Shown here: in pieces, positions 1 through 9,552 of the stretch
Layout of the letters: every line of letters begins with the position of its first letter
Numbering within the stretch: the first letter of the stretch is position 1
From: Pseudomonas sp. NFACC02
Lineage (GTDB): Bacteria; Pseudomonadota; Gammaproteobacteria; Pseudomonadales; Pseudomonadaceae
Direction of reading: 5' to 3'
NCBI RefSeq assembly: GCF_900110765.1
Contig: NZ_FOEO01000016.1
Span: 61,568 to 125,567, forward strand
DNA length: 64,000 nt
Translations under genes and position numbers: made by a program
Notes under the pieces: generated by a model
The model's input: the letters and a program-made list of their open reading frames with translations, nothing else
Told to the model about the DNA's origin: nothing
The model's database searches: none

Positions 1-279
1 TGACAGGCAAACTCCAACAACTACTGGCTCGGCTGGCTGTGTGCAACTGCGGTGCAGTGACACGCGGTCAAGCTAAACGGGCAAGTGTACGTCAATTGAA
101 AGCGAAGTTTCCTACAACATCCATGGACGACTCTAGCAGCATCACTGCGTAATCGCAGCCCTTAATGTCAAAGTGATACCGTTTCAGCGTTAATACACCT
201 GCACTGAGGAGACCAACGGCCGCCTGCAAAGGTCTTGCAGGCGTGTCAGAAAATCGTTTCAGAAGTTAACAGGCAAAAA
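1..279. other. Intergenic, no gene recognised
   Basis: No convincing reading frame is visible downstream of psd. A perfect 9-bp inverted repeat (CGCCTGCAA / TTGCAGGCG, about 221-243) could form a hairpin after psd on the minus strand, but no T-run follows it on either strand, so I do not call it an intrinsic terminator. Confidence 0.4.
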
Positions 280-1143
280 TCAGGCCTGAGCGGGCGCTGC
301 GAGCAATTGACCCATTTGCACAGGCGATCCCGCCGCGAGGTGCTCTGCCCACTTCACCTGGTTGGGTCCGAACAACACGATGGCGGTTGAGCCCAGCTTG
401 AAGCGACCCAGCTCTGCGCCTTTCTCCAGGTGGATCGGTGCACGCGCGGCTTCGTCGTAACTGAAAGTTTTCAGCTCGCGTTTCGGTGGGGTAACGAGCC
501 CGGCCCAGACGGTTTCGATGGACGCCACGATCATCGCCCCAACCAGGACCACGGCCATGGGGCCGCGCTCGGTGTCGAACAGGCAGACCACACGCTCATT
601 GCGTGCGAACAGTTCAGGCACGTTTTCGGCGGTCGTCTGGTTCACCGAGAACAGACGCCCCGGCACGTAAACCATCTCGCGCAACGTCCCGGCCAACGGC
701 ATGTGGACGCGGTGATAGTCCCTTGGCGACAGATAAACCGTCGCGAATTCCCCGCCCATGAACGGCGCAGACAGGCGGGCATCGCCACCGAGCAGTTCCA
801 GCGCGCTATAGCTGTGGCCTTTGGCCTGGAATATACGACCGTGATCAATCGGCCCCAACTGGCTGACCGCGCCGTCGGCAGGGCAGAGAATGGCCCCCGG
901 CGTTTCGTCCAGCGGACGCGCACCGGGCTTCAAGGCGCGGGTGAAGAAGTCGTTGAAGTGCGGGTACGCGGTGATGTCTTCGACCAGTGCTTGCGACATG
1001 TCGACCTGATAACGGCGCACGAACCACTGCGTGAACGCGTTCTTGAACCAGCGCACGCGGCATTCGGCAACGCAGCCTGCCAGGCGTGACAGCAGATGGT
1101 GGGGAAGCAGGTATTGGAAAAGAATAAACAGACGCTGTTTCAT
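280..1143 (-). CDS. psd: Phosphatidylserine decarboxylase proenzyme
   Basis: The enzyme decarboxylates phosphatidylserine to phosphatidylethanolamine at the inner membrane, the last step of the main bacterial phospholipid route. The 287-residue protein has the family's usual bacterial length and ends with the self-cleavage motif LGST (Ser252 by my count). Known family members cleave there to give a beta chain and a small alpha chain carrying the pyruvoyl group. The His-containing segment DYHRVHMP is also conserved. I chose ATG at 1143, behind AGGAA, over the TTG one codon upstream. It lies 70 bp downstream of rhdA on the same strand and may be co-transcribed with it. Confidence 0.97.
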   Translation of the reverse strand: MKQRLFILFQYLLPHHLLSRLAGCVAECRVRWFKNAFTQWFVRRYQVDMSQALVEDITAYPHFNDFFTRALKPGARPLDETPGAILCPADGAVSQLGPIDHGRIFQAKGHSYSALELLGGDARLSAPFMGGEFATVYLSPRDYHRVHMPLAGTLREMVYVPGRLFSVNQTTAENVPELFARNERVVCLFDTERGPMAVVLVGAMIVASIETVWAGLVTPPKRELKTFSYDEAARAPIHLEKGAELGRFKLGSTAIVLFGPNQVKWAEHLAAGSPVQMGQLLAAPAQA

Positions 1144-1213
1144 CAAGGTTCCTAAAACGTTTCAAAAAATGGGCTTTCGACAGGTGAAGCCAATGGGAAG
1201 CCGGAGCGTCCGG

Positions 1214-2029
1214 TTATTTCTCGATCGGTGTGTCCGGGTGGTTGCCCCATTCGCCCCACGAGCCGGCGTACCCTTTGATTCGAGGGTAACCCAGCGCCTT
1301 GGCGACCAGATAGGTAAAGCCGGAACGGTGGTGAGTCTGGCAATGGGTGATGACTTCTTTGTCCGGGGTGATGCCCAGCTTTTCGAGGATCTGCGGCATG
1401 TCTTTGCGGATGCGCAGATGGCGCGCCTGATCCATGCCTGCGGTCCATTCAAAGTTGACGGCGCCCGGAATGTGTCCACCTTTGGCGGCCACCACCTTCT
1501 CCCCTGAGTATTCAGTCGGACCGCGCGCGTCCCAGATCGCGAGATCAGCGGCACCCAGGCGGCTTTGCAGGTATTCACGGGTGGCGGTGGGTTCGTCGTG
1601 CAGCGTCAGCGGGACAGGGCCGCCGACAGGTGCAGGCACCTCGGTGGACAATGGCAGACCTTCGGCTTGCCAGGACAGCAGGCCACCGTCCAGATAGTGG
1701 TAGCTGGAATGCCCAATCACGTCCAGCAGCCAGATAAACCGGCCGGCCCAACCGCCGCCTTCGTCGTCGTAGACCACATAGACCGCGTCAGGGTTGTGGC
1801 CCAATTCACCGAACAGCATTTCCAACTGTGCCTTAGTCGGCAGCAGCCCGGGCGCAGGAGGCTGACCCAGTTGCGTACGCTTCGGATCCACGAACCGTGC
1901 GCCCGGGATGTGGCCTGCTTCATAGCGGGAGGCGCTGGTCAGATCAACCAGAATCAGGTCTGAAGCGCCGAGGCGTGCCTGCAGTTCTGCGGGCTCGATC
2001 ACCAGCGGCAAACTTGAGAAGGCAGACAT
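1214..2029 (-). CDS. rhdA: Thiosulfate sulfurtransferase (tandem rhodanese) RhdA
   Basis: A 271-residue tandem rhodanese that moves sulfane sulfur from thiosulfate to cyanide or other thiophilic acceptors. The N-terminal rhodanese domain (about residues 1-130) is structural. The C-terminal domain carries the active-site loop CQTHHRS with Cys230, the same loop and numbering as Azotobacter vinelandii RhdA and unlike the CRxGxT loop of mammalian enzymes. The reading frame opens 18 codons further upstream, but MSAFSSLPLV at 2029 is the natural start because the longer version would overlap the upstream gene and adds a non-homologous tail. Order psd-rhdA is standard in Pseudomonas. Confidence 0.93.
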   Translation of the reverse strand: MSAFSSLPLVIEPAELQARLGASDLILVDLTSASRYEAGHIPGARFVDPKRTQLGQPPAPGLLPTKAQLEMLFGELGHNPDAVYVVYDDEGGGWAGRFIWLLDVIGHSSYHYLDGGLLSWQAEGLPLSTEVPAPVGGPVPLTLHDEPTATREYLQSRLGAADLAIWDARGPTEYSGEKVVAAKGGHIPGAVNFEWTAGMDQARHLRIRKDMPQILEKLGITPDKEVITHCQTHHRSGFTYLVAKALGYPRIKGYAGSWGEWGNHPDTPIEK

Positions 2030-2075
2030 GAGGGTCTCCAGATCACGGAAAAGGAGGCGAATTGTAGCGCAGCCG

Positions 2076-3611
2076 TCAGGCATTGCGATGGCTAAAGGTC
2101 GTCAGCGCTTTCTCTACGCACTGGCTTGTCTTGCCAAAGGCCTGGACCGTGACTTCCGAGAACGGACCACCGCCCTGGTCGGCAACGATCAACATCACGA
2201 CACGCCCATTGCTCGCAAGCGAGCGAATCAGCAGGTTTTCTCCCGTGAACAGGTTGCGCAGTTGGGGCGGCAGCAGGGCCGAGAATTGAGCATTGTTGGC
2301 CGGTGTCAGTCGCAATTGCGTCGCTTGGGCCAGCAATCGCTGCAACACGGTGCTGTCTTTATAAGGGATCAGCAGCGCCGCTGCAGACTTGTCCACCCCC
2401 GCGATCTGATGTACGCGCAAACTGTCGGTTTTGCGGTCGATCATCAACAGGACCGCGCGCTGCATGCCGCAGGCCAGTAAGGCATCCCGTGCGCAGGTGG
2501 TCAGGTGCATGGCGTTGCTGAATGCGCTCGGCTCCCTGAGCAGGTCGCCGCAGTGCTTGCGCCAGAGCTGCAATGCCTCGGGTGAAGGCGGTGGCGCGGG
2601 CAGCAAGCCTTTATGAACCCGTCGCGTGCCCCATGGCCAGATCAAGGCTTCGGCCGGGTGCCAGATGCCAGGGGTCGCATGCTGGCGAGCGCTGGCCGCA
2701 GCGTTCTGGTGTACCTGCTGCTGCAACTCCGTCAAGGGTTGTTGTCGGTAAAGGCTCGTCAGCAGTTGCCAGCGCAGCGTGTGCGGCGTGTCCCAGGCTT
2801 GCTGCGACGATAATGCCAGACCGTTGGCCAGCAGGATCGTGTTGGCCGGCTGATTGAGCCAGCGCTGCAATGGTAGATCCGCGTCCAGGCCTTGTTGCTG
2901 TTTAAGCGGATCTTCGTTTTCGTGCGCAATGCGTAACACTTTCACCAGGTTGCGCTGCTCGCGAATCAGCAGATGATAGCCCTGTGTCACCCAGATCGGC
3001 AGTTTCCAGTGTTTGGCCAGCGCTTGGCACAGGTGCAGCAGACGAACGCCGAACAGGGATTTTTCCACACTGCGGGCCGACTCTCCCTTATGGATGACCC
3101 GCAGCTCCCATTCTTCCAGCAGCTTGGGGTGCGCCAGCGCCACCGGCCATAACGGCGCGAGGAACAGCAGACTGCCCAGGTGAATGTCCTGCCAGAGACG
3201 GGCCAGTTGATTGGCGAACAAGCCGTACGCCTGTTGTGTGGCGTGCTGGCTGATCATTTGCAGCTGGCGCAGTGCGATGGGAATGTCTTGCCATTCGACG
3301 CTGGGCAAGCGAGTGAGCAAGGTGGCCGTTCGCGCCAGTCCCAGTCGGTTCAGTGCGACCTCGAGGCTTTCGGCCGGTTCAGCCAGGCCGTTGCTGTGCA
3401 CATTGGCCTCGCGCAGCACGCTCAGCACCAGCGCCGGGCTGTCCTGCATCAAATCGGCGATGTCTCGAAGCGAGCGACGGCTGTCATTCAGCGCCGCGTT
3501 GACCTTGGTGTGCGCGATCGCCGGAACAGGCAAAGCGATGCTGTCCAGTTGTTTGACCCAGGTATCGAGTGTCTGCGGAACGGGGAGCGATGACGCTTTA
3601 TCTGGTTGCAT
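2076..3611 (-). CDS. HDOD domain protein, putative signalling output
   Basis: A 511-residue protein with an N-terminal half resembling HDOD domains, which are related to HD phosphohydrolases but lack catalytic metal ligands. The pattern LPVPAIA...LRDIADLMQDSPALVLSVLREAN...LEVALNRLGLARTATLL (roughly residues 25-105) is typical. The C-terminal part (about 340-510) looks like a GAF-type sensory fold, by weak pattern only. HDOD proteins are usually regulatory, in motility, virulence or stress control. The gene is divergent from motAB, so the roughly 210-bp gap at 3612-3821 probably serves both. No substrate or partner can be read from the sequence. Confidence 0.75.
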   Translation of the reverse strand: MQPDKASSLPVPQTLDTWVKQLDSIALPVPAIAHTKVNAALNDSRRSLRDIADLMQDSPALVLSVLREANVHSNGLAEPAESLEVALNRLGLARTATLLTRLPSVEWQDIPIALRQLQMISQHATQQAYGLFANQLARLWQDIHLGSLLFLAPLWPVALAHPKLLEEWELRVIHKGESARSVEKSLFGVRLLHLCQALAKHWKLPIWVTQGYHLLIREQRNLVKVLRIAHENEDPLKQQQGLDADLPLQRWLNQPANTILLANGLALSSQQAWDTPHTLRWQLLTSLYRQQPLTELQQQVHQNAAASARQHATPGIWHPAEALIWPWGTRRVHKGLLPAPPPSPEALQLWRKHCGDLLREPSAFSNAMHLTTCARDALLACGMQRAVLLMIDRKTDSLRVHQIAGVDKSAAALLIPYKDSTVLQRLLAQATQLRLTPANNAQFSALLPPQLRNLFTGENLLIRSLASNGRVVMLIVADQGGGPFSEVTVQAFGKTSQCVEKALTTFSHRNA

Positions 3612-3725
3612 TCACAAGGCCCATACGGCTGCAGGTTTTGATCGGCGTCGAATGATGGCATCATGCCGGCCTTCTGGCAGGCGTGCCCGAGCCAGACGCC
3701 ACACAGGATTTTCACTTGAATTGAC

Positions 3726-3752
3726 TATAGTCTGGCGCACTCATGCCGATAA
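3726..3752 (+). promoter_or_regulatory. Sigma-28 (FliA) type promoter of motAB
   Basis: TATAGTCT, an 11-nt spacer, then GCCGATAA. Compared with the enterobacterial/Pseudomonas FliA consensus TAAAGTTT-N11-GCCGATAA this is 6/8 in the -35 and 8/8 in the -10 element with exact spacing. It lies 70 nt upstream of motA and points towards it, which fits late-class flagellar expression. Confidence 0.75.
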
Positions 3753-3821
3753 GTAGAACAAGAGTTTTGAGCGCTTCTCGCACAATGACCATGAACCCGA
3801 CTCAGTAAGTATTTTTTATCT

Positions 3822-4673
3822 ATGGCAAAAATTATCGGCATCATCGTCGTTTTCGCGAGCGTCCTCGGCGGTTACGTACTTTCCCACGGTCAAATCGCCG
3901 CGTTGATCCAGCCTTTCGAGGTTCTGATCATCGGCGGTGCTGCGTTCGGCGCCTTTTTGCAGGCGAACCCGGGCTACATGACCATGCACGTCATCAAGAA
4001 ATCCTTGAAGATGTTCAGCTCGCGTTTCACTCACGCCTTTTACCTTGAGGTGCTGGGCCTGATCTACGAGATCCTCAACAAGAGCCGTCGGGAAGGCATG
4101 ATGGCGATCGAGGGCGATATCGAAGAGCCGGAAAACAGCCCGATCTTCGCCAAGTATCCGAGCATCCTCAAAGACACCAGGATGATCGCGTTCATCTGCG
4201 ACTACCTGCGCATCATGTCGTCCGGCAACATGGCCCCTCACGAGCTCGAAGGCCTGTTCGACATGGAGCTGTTGAGCATGAAGGAAGAGCTGGAGCACCC
4301 GTCCCACGCGGTGACCGGCGTGGCCGACGGTATGCCCGGTTTCGGTATCGTCGCGGCGGTACTCGGTATCGTGGTGACCATGGCGTCTCTGGGGTCCGGT
4401 GACAAGGCCGCGATCGGCATGCACGTAGGTGCGGCGCTCGTGGGGACCTTCTTCGGTATTCTCGCGGCGTACGGTTTCTTCGGTCCTCTGGCCACCTCCC
4501 TGGCGCATGACGCCAAAGAAGAGATGAACGTGTTCGAAGCCATCAAGGCCTCCCTCGTGGCGTCGGCTTCGGGCGTGCCGCCTTCACTGGCGGTCGAGTT
4601 CGGTCGCAAGGTTCTGTATCCGGCGCACCGCCCCAGCTTCAGCGAGCTGGAACAAGCTGTCCGCGGTCGTTGA
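3822..4673 (+). CDS. motA: Flagellar motor stator protein MotA
   Basis: The 283-residue inner-membrane stator subunit pairs with MotB to form the proton channel that drives flagellar rotation. It has the four-helix MotA/TolQ/ExbB plan: an N-terminal pair of hydrophobic helices (from residue 1, MAKIIGIIVVFASVLGG), a long cytoplasmic loop, and a C-terminal pair around GMPGFGIVAAVLGIVVTMASLGSG, with the conserved proline. The cytoplasmic loop contains the charged stretch that contacts FliG in the known family. The stop codon is 3 nt from the motB start, so the two are translationally linked and made in register. A FliA-type promoter precedes it. Confidence 0.97.
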   Translation: MAKIIGIIVVFASVLGGYVLSHGQIAALIQPFEVLIIGGAAFGAFLQANPGYMTMHVIKKSLKMFSSRFTHAFYLEVLGLIYEILNKSRREGMMAIEGDIEEPENSPIFAKYPSILKDTRMIAFICDYLRIMSSGNMAPHELEGLFDMELLSMKEELEHPSHAVTGVADGMPGFGIVAAVLGIVVTMASLGSGDKAAIGMHVGAALVGTFFGILAAYGFFGPLATSLAHDAKEEMNVFEAIKASLVASASGVPPSLAVEFGRKVLYPAHRPSFSELEQAVRGR

Positions 4674-4676
4674 TCC

Positions 4677-5738
4677 ATGGAAAATAACCAGCCAATCATA
4701 GTCAAGCGCGTCAAGCGCTTTGGCGGAGGCCACCACGGCGGCGCCTGGAAAATCGCTTTTGCCGACTTCGCGACGGCAATGATGGCGTTCTTCCTCGTGC
4801 TGTGGCTGATGTCCTCGGCCACGCCTGAACAGTTGATCGCCATCGCCGGTTACTTCAAGGACCCGGTCGGTTTTTCCGACAGCGGCTCGCCTTACGTGAT
4901 CGACCTGGGTGGTTCGCCCGAGATGTCGCCTGACCAGACGCTTAACCCGGAAGTGAAAAGCACGCCGGCGCCGGACAAAGTGCCTGTCGATGCCGACCAG
5001 CAGGACGCCGCTGCCGATCAGGTCGAGCAGGATCGCCTGGAAATGCTGTTGCAGGAGCTTCAGACCAAAATCAACGAGAACCCGCAACTGGCCAAGTTCA
5101 AAGACCAGATTCTGTTCGAGATCACCCAGGACGGCCTTCGGATTCAGATCATGGACGCCGAGAACCGCCCCATGTTCGACATCGGCAGCGCGCGTCTGAA
5201 GCCGTATTTCGAAGACATCCTGCTGGCCATGGCTGACACCATCAAGGCGGTGCCGAACAAAGTCAGCATCAGCGGTCACACCGACGCGACCCCGTACGTG
5301 GGCAACAACGGCTTCGGTAACTGGGAACTGTCGGCCAGCCGCGCCAACGCGGCTCGCCGGGCCTTGACCGCCGGTGGATACCCGGATGCGCAGGTTGCTC
5401 GTGTCGTGGGGTATGCCTCGTCTTCGCTGTACGACAAGGAGCACCCTGAAAACCCGATCAACCGCCGGATCGACATCACCGTGCTGACCAAGAAGGCCCA
5501 GGCGCGCATCGAAGGTGCTCAGAACGCCGGCGAGGCGCCGAAGACCGACGCCGCACCTGCTGCTCCTGCTGCACCTACACCTGCACCAACGTCGCCGACT
5601 GCTCCGACCGGCAAGCCAGGCGCATCGACTGCCGCGCCTGCGGTCGATCCCCAGGCGTACGCCCAGCCCCATGAGATCCGGCAGAAGCTGAACATCTTCG
5701 ATCAAGGGCAACTGAAGATCGACGAGACCAGGAACTGA
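4677..5738 (+). CDS. motB: Flagellar motor stator protein MotB
   Basis: A 353-residue MotB with one N-terminal transmembrane helix (about 25-47, KIAFADFATAMMAFFLVLWLM). It contains Asp30, the position of the proton-carrying aspartate in MotB (Asp32 in E. coli). The OmpA-like peptidoglycan-binding domain spans about 150-275 (ISGHTDATPY ... NRRIDITVL) and anchors the stator to the wall. After it comes a low-complexity Ala/Pro/Thr-rich linker (about 282-325) and a short charged tail, longer than in E. coli MotB. A strong terminator follows, closing the motAB unit. Confidence 0.97.
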   Translation: MENNQPIIVKRVKRFGGGHHGGAWKIAFADFATAMMAFFLVLWLMSSATPEQLIAIAGYFKDPVGFSDSGSPYVIDLGGSPEMSPDQTLNPEVKSTPAPDKVPVDADQQDAAADQVEQDRLEMLLQELQTKINENPQLAKFKDQILFEITQDGLRIQIMDAENRPMFDIGSARLKPYFEDILLAMADTIKAVPNKVSISGHTDATPYVGNNGFGNWELSASRANAARRALTAGGYPDAQVARVVGYASSSLYDKEHPENPINRRIDITVLTKKAQARIEGAQNAGEAPKTDAAPAAPAAPTPAPTSPTAPTGKPGASTAAPAVDPQAYAQPHEIRQKLNIFDQGQLKIDETRN

Positions 5739-5751
5739 CGTAACCCTCAAT

Positions 5752-5781
5752 AAAAAACGCCGCGATCATCGCGGCGTTTTT
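5752..5781 (+). terminator. Rho-independent terminator of motAB
   Basis: ACGCCGCGAT / ATCGCGGCGT stem with a minimal loop, flanked by A6 on one side and T5 on the other, 13 nt after the motB stop. The A-tract makes it potentially bidirectional. Confidence 0.9.
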
Positions 5782-5865
5782 GTGTCCCTGTACATCCATC
5801 GGTAGCAGTCCGGCCTGCCGGGGGTGAGGTGTTGAAGGTATCACCACCTGCGAACCACGGCCCTT

Positions 5866-5951
5866 GTAGGAGCGCGCTTGCCCGCGATTGAGGGTGTGTC
5901 AGGCACCCTCAATATTGGGTATTCAGACGCCATCGCGGGCAAGCGCGCTCC
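5866..5951. repeat. REP doublet (REPIN), GCGCGCTTGCCCGCGA type
   Basis: GTAGGAGCGCGCTTGCCCGC at 5866 and its inverted partner GCGGGCAAGCGCGCTCC ending at 5951, with about 45 nt between. This is the head-to-head REP arrangement common in Pseudomonas intergenic DNA. It sits between convergent motB and rsgA. Confidence 0.85.
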
Positions 5952-5964
5952 AGTTTGTCGGCGG

Positions 5965-6996
5965 TCAGTGACTGCTCTCCGGCAAACTCGCAATGATTGA
6001 CCGATAGCTGTTCATCCGCTGTTGCTGCACACGGCCGTCTGCAAGCCCCTGAAGCAATGCACAACCCGGTTCGCGATCATGCTTGCAGTCGCGGAAACGG
6101 CATCGGCCCAGCAGGTCGTTGAATTCGATGAAGCCTGCCTCGACATCGGCGCGGCTGACGTGGCCCAGGCCGAATTCGCGAATCCCCGGTGAGTCGATCA
6201 GATCGCCGCCCCTCGGGAAGTGGAACAGGCGGGCGGTGGTCGTGGTGTGCGTGCCCTGGCCGGAATACTCCGACAGCGGTCCGACGCGGGTGCCGACTTC
6301 GGGCAACAGGCTGTTCACCAGCGACGATTTGCCCACACCGGATTGCCCGACGAACACGCTGATGTGGCCGTCCAGCTGGTCTTGCAGGTTCTGCATGCCG
6401 TTGCCGTGATGCGCCGAGACTTCCAGCACCGGATAACCGAGCGTGCGATAGACCTCCAGCAAGGCGTTGAGCGCCGGGGCGTTCTGATCGTCGATCAGGT
6501 CGAACTTGTTCAGCAGCAACAGCGGCCGAATGCCGGCATGTTCAGCAGCGACCAGGTAGCGGTCGATCAGGTTGGCGTGTGGCTCGGGCATGGGCGCGAA
6601 CACGATGACGATCAGGTCGACGTTGGCGGCGACAGGTTTGAGCTGTCCGCGGGAATCCGGGCGGCACAGTTCAGTGCTGCGCGGCAGTTGCGCGACGATC
6701 ACGCCGATGCCTTGATTGCCCGCTCGCCAGACGACCTTGTCGCCTGTGACCAGGGCGGGCAGGTTGGCGCGTAAATGGCAACGGAACACCTGACCGCTCA
6801 GTTCTCCTTCCTGCGCTTCGACTTCCACCTGTACGCCGAAATGCGCGATCACCAGTCCCGTCTGCTCCGGGCCCAGATCGCCGCCTTCCAGGGTTTCCAA
6901 GGCTTGCGATTCTCGTTTGGCGGCACGCGCGGCGCGCTCGCCCTGAATCTTTTCGATGCGCCAGTTCTGGCGACGGTTGAGTTGGCGTTTGGCCAT
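5965..6996 (-). CDS. rsgA: Ribosome small-subunit biogenesis GTPase RsgA
   Basis: A 343-residue circularly permuted GTPase that checks late maturation of the 30S subunit. It has an OB-fold N-terminal domain (to about 110) and a permuted GTPase domain in which NKFD (G4) comes before the P-loop [12 protein letters not shown] (G1) and DSPGIREFG (G3). The C-terminal zinc finger has the pattern [14 protein letters not shown]. The basic leader [16 protein letters not shown] is typical of gamma-proteobacterial RsgA and fixes the start. It is divergent from orn, with about 105 bp between the starts, as in other pseudomonads. Confidence 0.97.
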   Translation of the reverse strand: MAKRQLNRRQNWRIEKIQGERAARAAKRESQALETLEGGDLGPEQTGLVIAHFGVQVEVEAQEGELSGQVFRCHLRANLPALVTGDKVVWRAGNQGIGVIVAQLPRSTELCRPDSRGQLKPVAANVDLIVIVFAPMPEPHANLIDRYLVAAEHAGIRPLLLLNKFDLIDDQNAPALNALLEVYRTLGYPVLEVSAHHGNGMQNLQDQLDGHISVFVGQSGVGKSSLVNSLLPEVGTRVGPLSEYSGQGTHTTTTARLFHFPRGGDLIDSPGIREFGLGHVSRADVEAGFIEFNDLLGRCRFRDCKHDREPGCALLQGLADGRVQQQRMNSYRSIIASLPESSH

Positions 6997-7101
6997 GGGT
7001 GCTCAGTGTTCCATTGGATAAAGCAGCTGAAGGTTGAAGCGGGGGGGAGTCTAGCATGCCCGCCTGCGCTAAACTGCGCGCCTACGCTGAGGAGCCAATA
7101 T

Positions 7102-7638
7102 ATGCAGAGCAAGCAGAACCTGATCTGGATCGACCTGGAAATGACCGGTCTGGACCCCGACAACGACGTCATCATCGAAATGGCCACCATCATCACCGAC
7201 AGCGAGCTCAACACGCTGGCCGAGGGGCCAGTCATCGCCGTGCATCAGAGCGATGAGTTGTTGGCCGGCATGGACGAGTGGAACACCCGTCAACACGGCG
7301 GTTCGGGCCTGACCCAGCGCGTGCGCGAGAGCACGATCTCCACGGCTGAAGCGGAAGCCATGACCCTCGATTTCATCAAGCAGTGGGTGCCTGAACGCAG
7401 CTCGCCCATCTGTGGCAACAGCATCTGCCAGGATCGCCGCTTTCTCTACAAGCGCATGCCCACTCTGGAAAACTACTTCCACTACCGCAATCTGGACGTC
7501 TCGACGCTCAAGGAGCTGGCCGCGCGCTGGTCGCCTGAGCTGAAATTCAAGAAAGGCAGCACGCACCTTGCGCTGGACGATATCCGCGAATCCATCGCCG
7601 AACTGCGTTTTTACCGCGAGCACTTCATCAAAGTCTGA
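7102..7638 (+). CDS. orn: Oligoribonuclease
   Basis: A 178-residue DEDDh 3'-5' exonuclease that degrades 2-5 nt RNA fragments. In Pseudomonas it also clears pGpG, the linear product of cyclic-di-GMP breakdown, and so resets c-di-GMP signalling. The first catalytic pair is in [11 protein letters not shown] (residues 8-18); the later DEDDh residues lie in SICQDRRF and STHLALDDI. The open frame runs far upstream, but [11 protein letters not shown] at 7102 gives the family length; an AGGAG sits 10 nt before it. Confidence 0.97.
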   Translation: MQSKQNLIWIDLEMTGLDPDNDVIIEMATIITDSELNTLAEGPVIAVHQSDELLAGMDEWNTRQHGGSGLTQRVRESTISTAEAEAMTLDFIKQWVPERSSPICGNSICQDRRFLYKRMPTLENYFHYRNLDVSTLKELAARWSPELKFKKGSTHLALDDIRESIAELRFYREHFIKV

Positions 7639-7736
7639 GTCTGACGGGTTGAGCGAAGAAGGCAGGATGAGTCGCCCTCTTTTGGTGCTCGGGCTCACTG
7701 GTTAGACTGCGCCCCTTACTCGCAGGGACTGCCGCC

Positions 7737-8348
7737 ATGTTGTTGATGCTCTATCTGATCGCCATCACTGCCGAGGCCATGACAGGCGCGTTGTCTGCCG
7801 GTCGCCGAGGCATGGACTGGTTTGGTGTGGTGCTGATTGCCTGCGTCACGGCCCTCGGTGGCGGCTCGGTGCGCGATGTGCTGCTGGGGCACTACCCGCT
7901 GACGTGGGTCAAACACCCCGAATATCTGATCCTCACCAGCGTGGCGGCGTTGGTGACGATCCTTATCGCCCCGCTGATGCGGCACCTGCGCGCATTGTTT
8001 CTGGTACTCGATGCACTCGGGCTGGTCGCCTTCACGGTCATCGGCTGCATGACGGCGCTGGACATGGGGCTGAGCATGATGGTCGCGGCCGTCAGTGGCG
8101 TGATTACCGGGGTGTTCGGCGGGATTTTGCGGGACATCTTCTGCAACGACATCCCGCTGATCTTCCGTCGCGAGCTATACGCCAGCGTGTCATTTGCGGC
8201 AGCGTGGTGCTTTCTGGTGTGTCAATGGGCGGGAATGCCGATCGAGCAGGGCACATTGATCACCCTGTTTGGAGGATTGCTGCTGCGCTTGCTGGCGATC
8301 AAATACCGCTGGGAAATGCCCAAGTTCGTTTACAAGGATGGGCATTGA
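7737..8348 (+). CDS. TRIC/YicG (UPF0126) family membrane protein
   Basis: A 203-residue polytopic inner-membrane protein with about seven hydrophobic segments arranged as two similar halves, each with a glycine-rich turn: ALGGGSVRDVLLGHYPL in the first half and VFGGILRDIFCNDIPL in the second. This internal repeat defines the bacterial TRIC/UPF0126 family. Relatives include trimeric cation channels and the E. coli glycine transporter-like YicG. Substrate cannot be assigned from sequence. The gene stands alone between orn and the convergent queG. Confidence 0.85.
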   Translation: MLLMLYLIAITAEAMTGALSAGRRGMDWFGVVLIACVTALGGGSVRDVLLGHYPLTWVKHPEYLILTSVAALVTILIAPLMRHLRALFLVLDALGLVAFTVIGCMTALDMGLSMMVAAVSGVITGVFGGILRDIFCNDIPLIFRRELYASVSFAAAWCFLVCQWAGMPIEQGTLITLFGGLLLRLLAIKYRWEMPKFVYKDGH

Positions 8349-8376
8349 GGCTGATTGATTTGTTTACCTGTGGGGA

Positions 8377-9489
8377 TCAGATAATCGTGCCTCTCATCTC
8401 ATGCTGGCGCAACGCCCATTCCACATGCTCGCGCACCATTTCCGAAGGGTCATCGAGCCTCGCCTTCAAGGCTTCTATCACCGGAATGCTGGACGGGGCA
8501 TTACCTAATCCCACTGCCAGATTGCGCAACCAGCGTTCATAACCGGCTCGGCGCAGCGGCGAACCTTCGGTGTTGCTTAAAAAGGTCGTCTCATCCCACA
8601 AAAACAACGTCGCCAGTTCGGCGTTATCAAGGCCGTGGCGTGGCTTGAAATCGTTCTGGTCAGTCGGTCGTGCAAAGCGGTTCCATGGGCAGACAATCTG
8701 ACAATCGTCGCAGCCGAACACTCGATTGCCGATCATGGGGCGTAGCGCTTCGGGAATCGATGTCTTCAGTTCGATGGTCAGGTACGAGATGCATTTGCGT
8801 GCGTCCAGCACATAAGGGCCGGCGAATGCATTGGTTGGACAGATCTCAAGGCAAGCGGTGCAGCGCCCGCAATGCTCGGTCACATGAGGTTCGTCTACCG
8901 GCAATGGCAAGTCGACGAACAGTTCACTGAGGAAAAAGTAACTGCCCGCCTTGCGGTTGAGCACCAGCGTGTTCTTGCCGATCCAGCCCAGGCCGGCTTG
9001 CTCGGCGATAGCTTTTTCCAGCACCGGCGCACTGTCGACAAAGGCTCGGAACCCGAACGGCCCGATGGCCTGCTGGATGCGCTCTGCCAATTGCTGCACG
9101 CGTTTACGGATCAGCTTGTGATAGTCGCGGCCCAGCGCATAGCGCGACACGTAGGCTTTTTCCGGCTCGGCCAGCCGTTGGGCCATGTGCGTGTCGCCCG
9201 GAAGATAGTCCATGCGTAACGACACAACGCGTAACGTTCCCGGCACCAATTCATCAGGATGCGAACGTTTGCGGCCATGGGCTGCCATATAGTCCATCTC
9301 GCCGTGATAACCGGCTTCGAGCCAGCGCTCCAGATGCTGCTCATGCTCCGCCAGATCCAGCCCCGAGATGCCGACCTGCTGGAACCCGAGCTCACGCCCC
9401 CAGTCCTTGATCGATCGGGCAAGCTCGTTCAACTCCGCAGCCGTCATGGGCACAGAGTGTTTGGATGGATCTACTGTAATTGCGGACAT
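8377..9489 (-). CDS. queG: Epoxyqueuosine reductase QueG
   Basis: A cobalamin- and iron-sulfur-dependent enzyme that reduces epoxyqueuosine to queuosine in tRNA, the last step of Q biosynthesis. The 370-residue protein has the N-terminal cobalamin-binding reductase region (LGFQQVGISGLDL ... MDYMAAH) and a double [4Fe-4S] ferredoxin module (CGRCTACLEICPT and CDDCQIVCPWN). The C-terminal HEAT-like part (APSSIPVIEALKARL) contacts tRNA in known structures. I chose MSAITVDPSK at 9489. The frame opens 24 codons upstream, but that would overlap the divergent nnr start. Confidence 0.96.
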   Translation of the reverse strand: MSAITVDPSKHSVPMTAAELNELARSIKDWGRELGFQQVGISGLDLAEHEQHLERWLEAGYHGEMDYMAAHGRKRSHPDELVPGTLRVVSLRMDYLPGDTHMAQRLAEPEKAYVSRYALGRDYHKLIRKRVQQLAERIQQAIGPFGFRAFVDSAPVLEKAIAEQAGLGWIGKNTLVLNRKAGSYFFLSELFVDLPLPVDEPHVTEHCGRCTACLEICPTNAFAGPYVLDARKCISYLTIELKTSIPEALRPMIGNRVFGCDDCQIVCPWNRFARPTDQNDFKPRHGLDNAELATLFLWDETTFLSNTEGSPLRRAGYERWLRNLAVGLGNAPSSIPVIEALKARLDDPSEMVREHVEWALRQHEMRGTII

Positions 9490-9552
9490 TGCAAAGAGGA
9501 CACCGGGGCGCAGGTGCGTATAATTCTGCCAGACATCGGAGCTCAAAGACGC

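Noticed and set aside
221..243. Terminator after psd
   Set aside because: A good hairpin, but no T-run on either strand.
430..1089. 219-residue plus-strand frame across psd
   Set aside because: Antisense shadow of psd, which has intact family motifs on the other strand.
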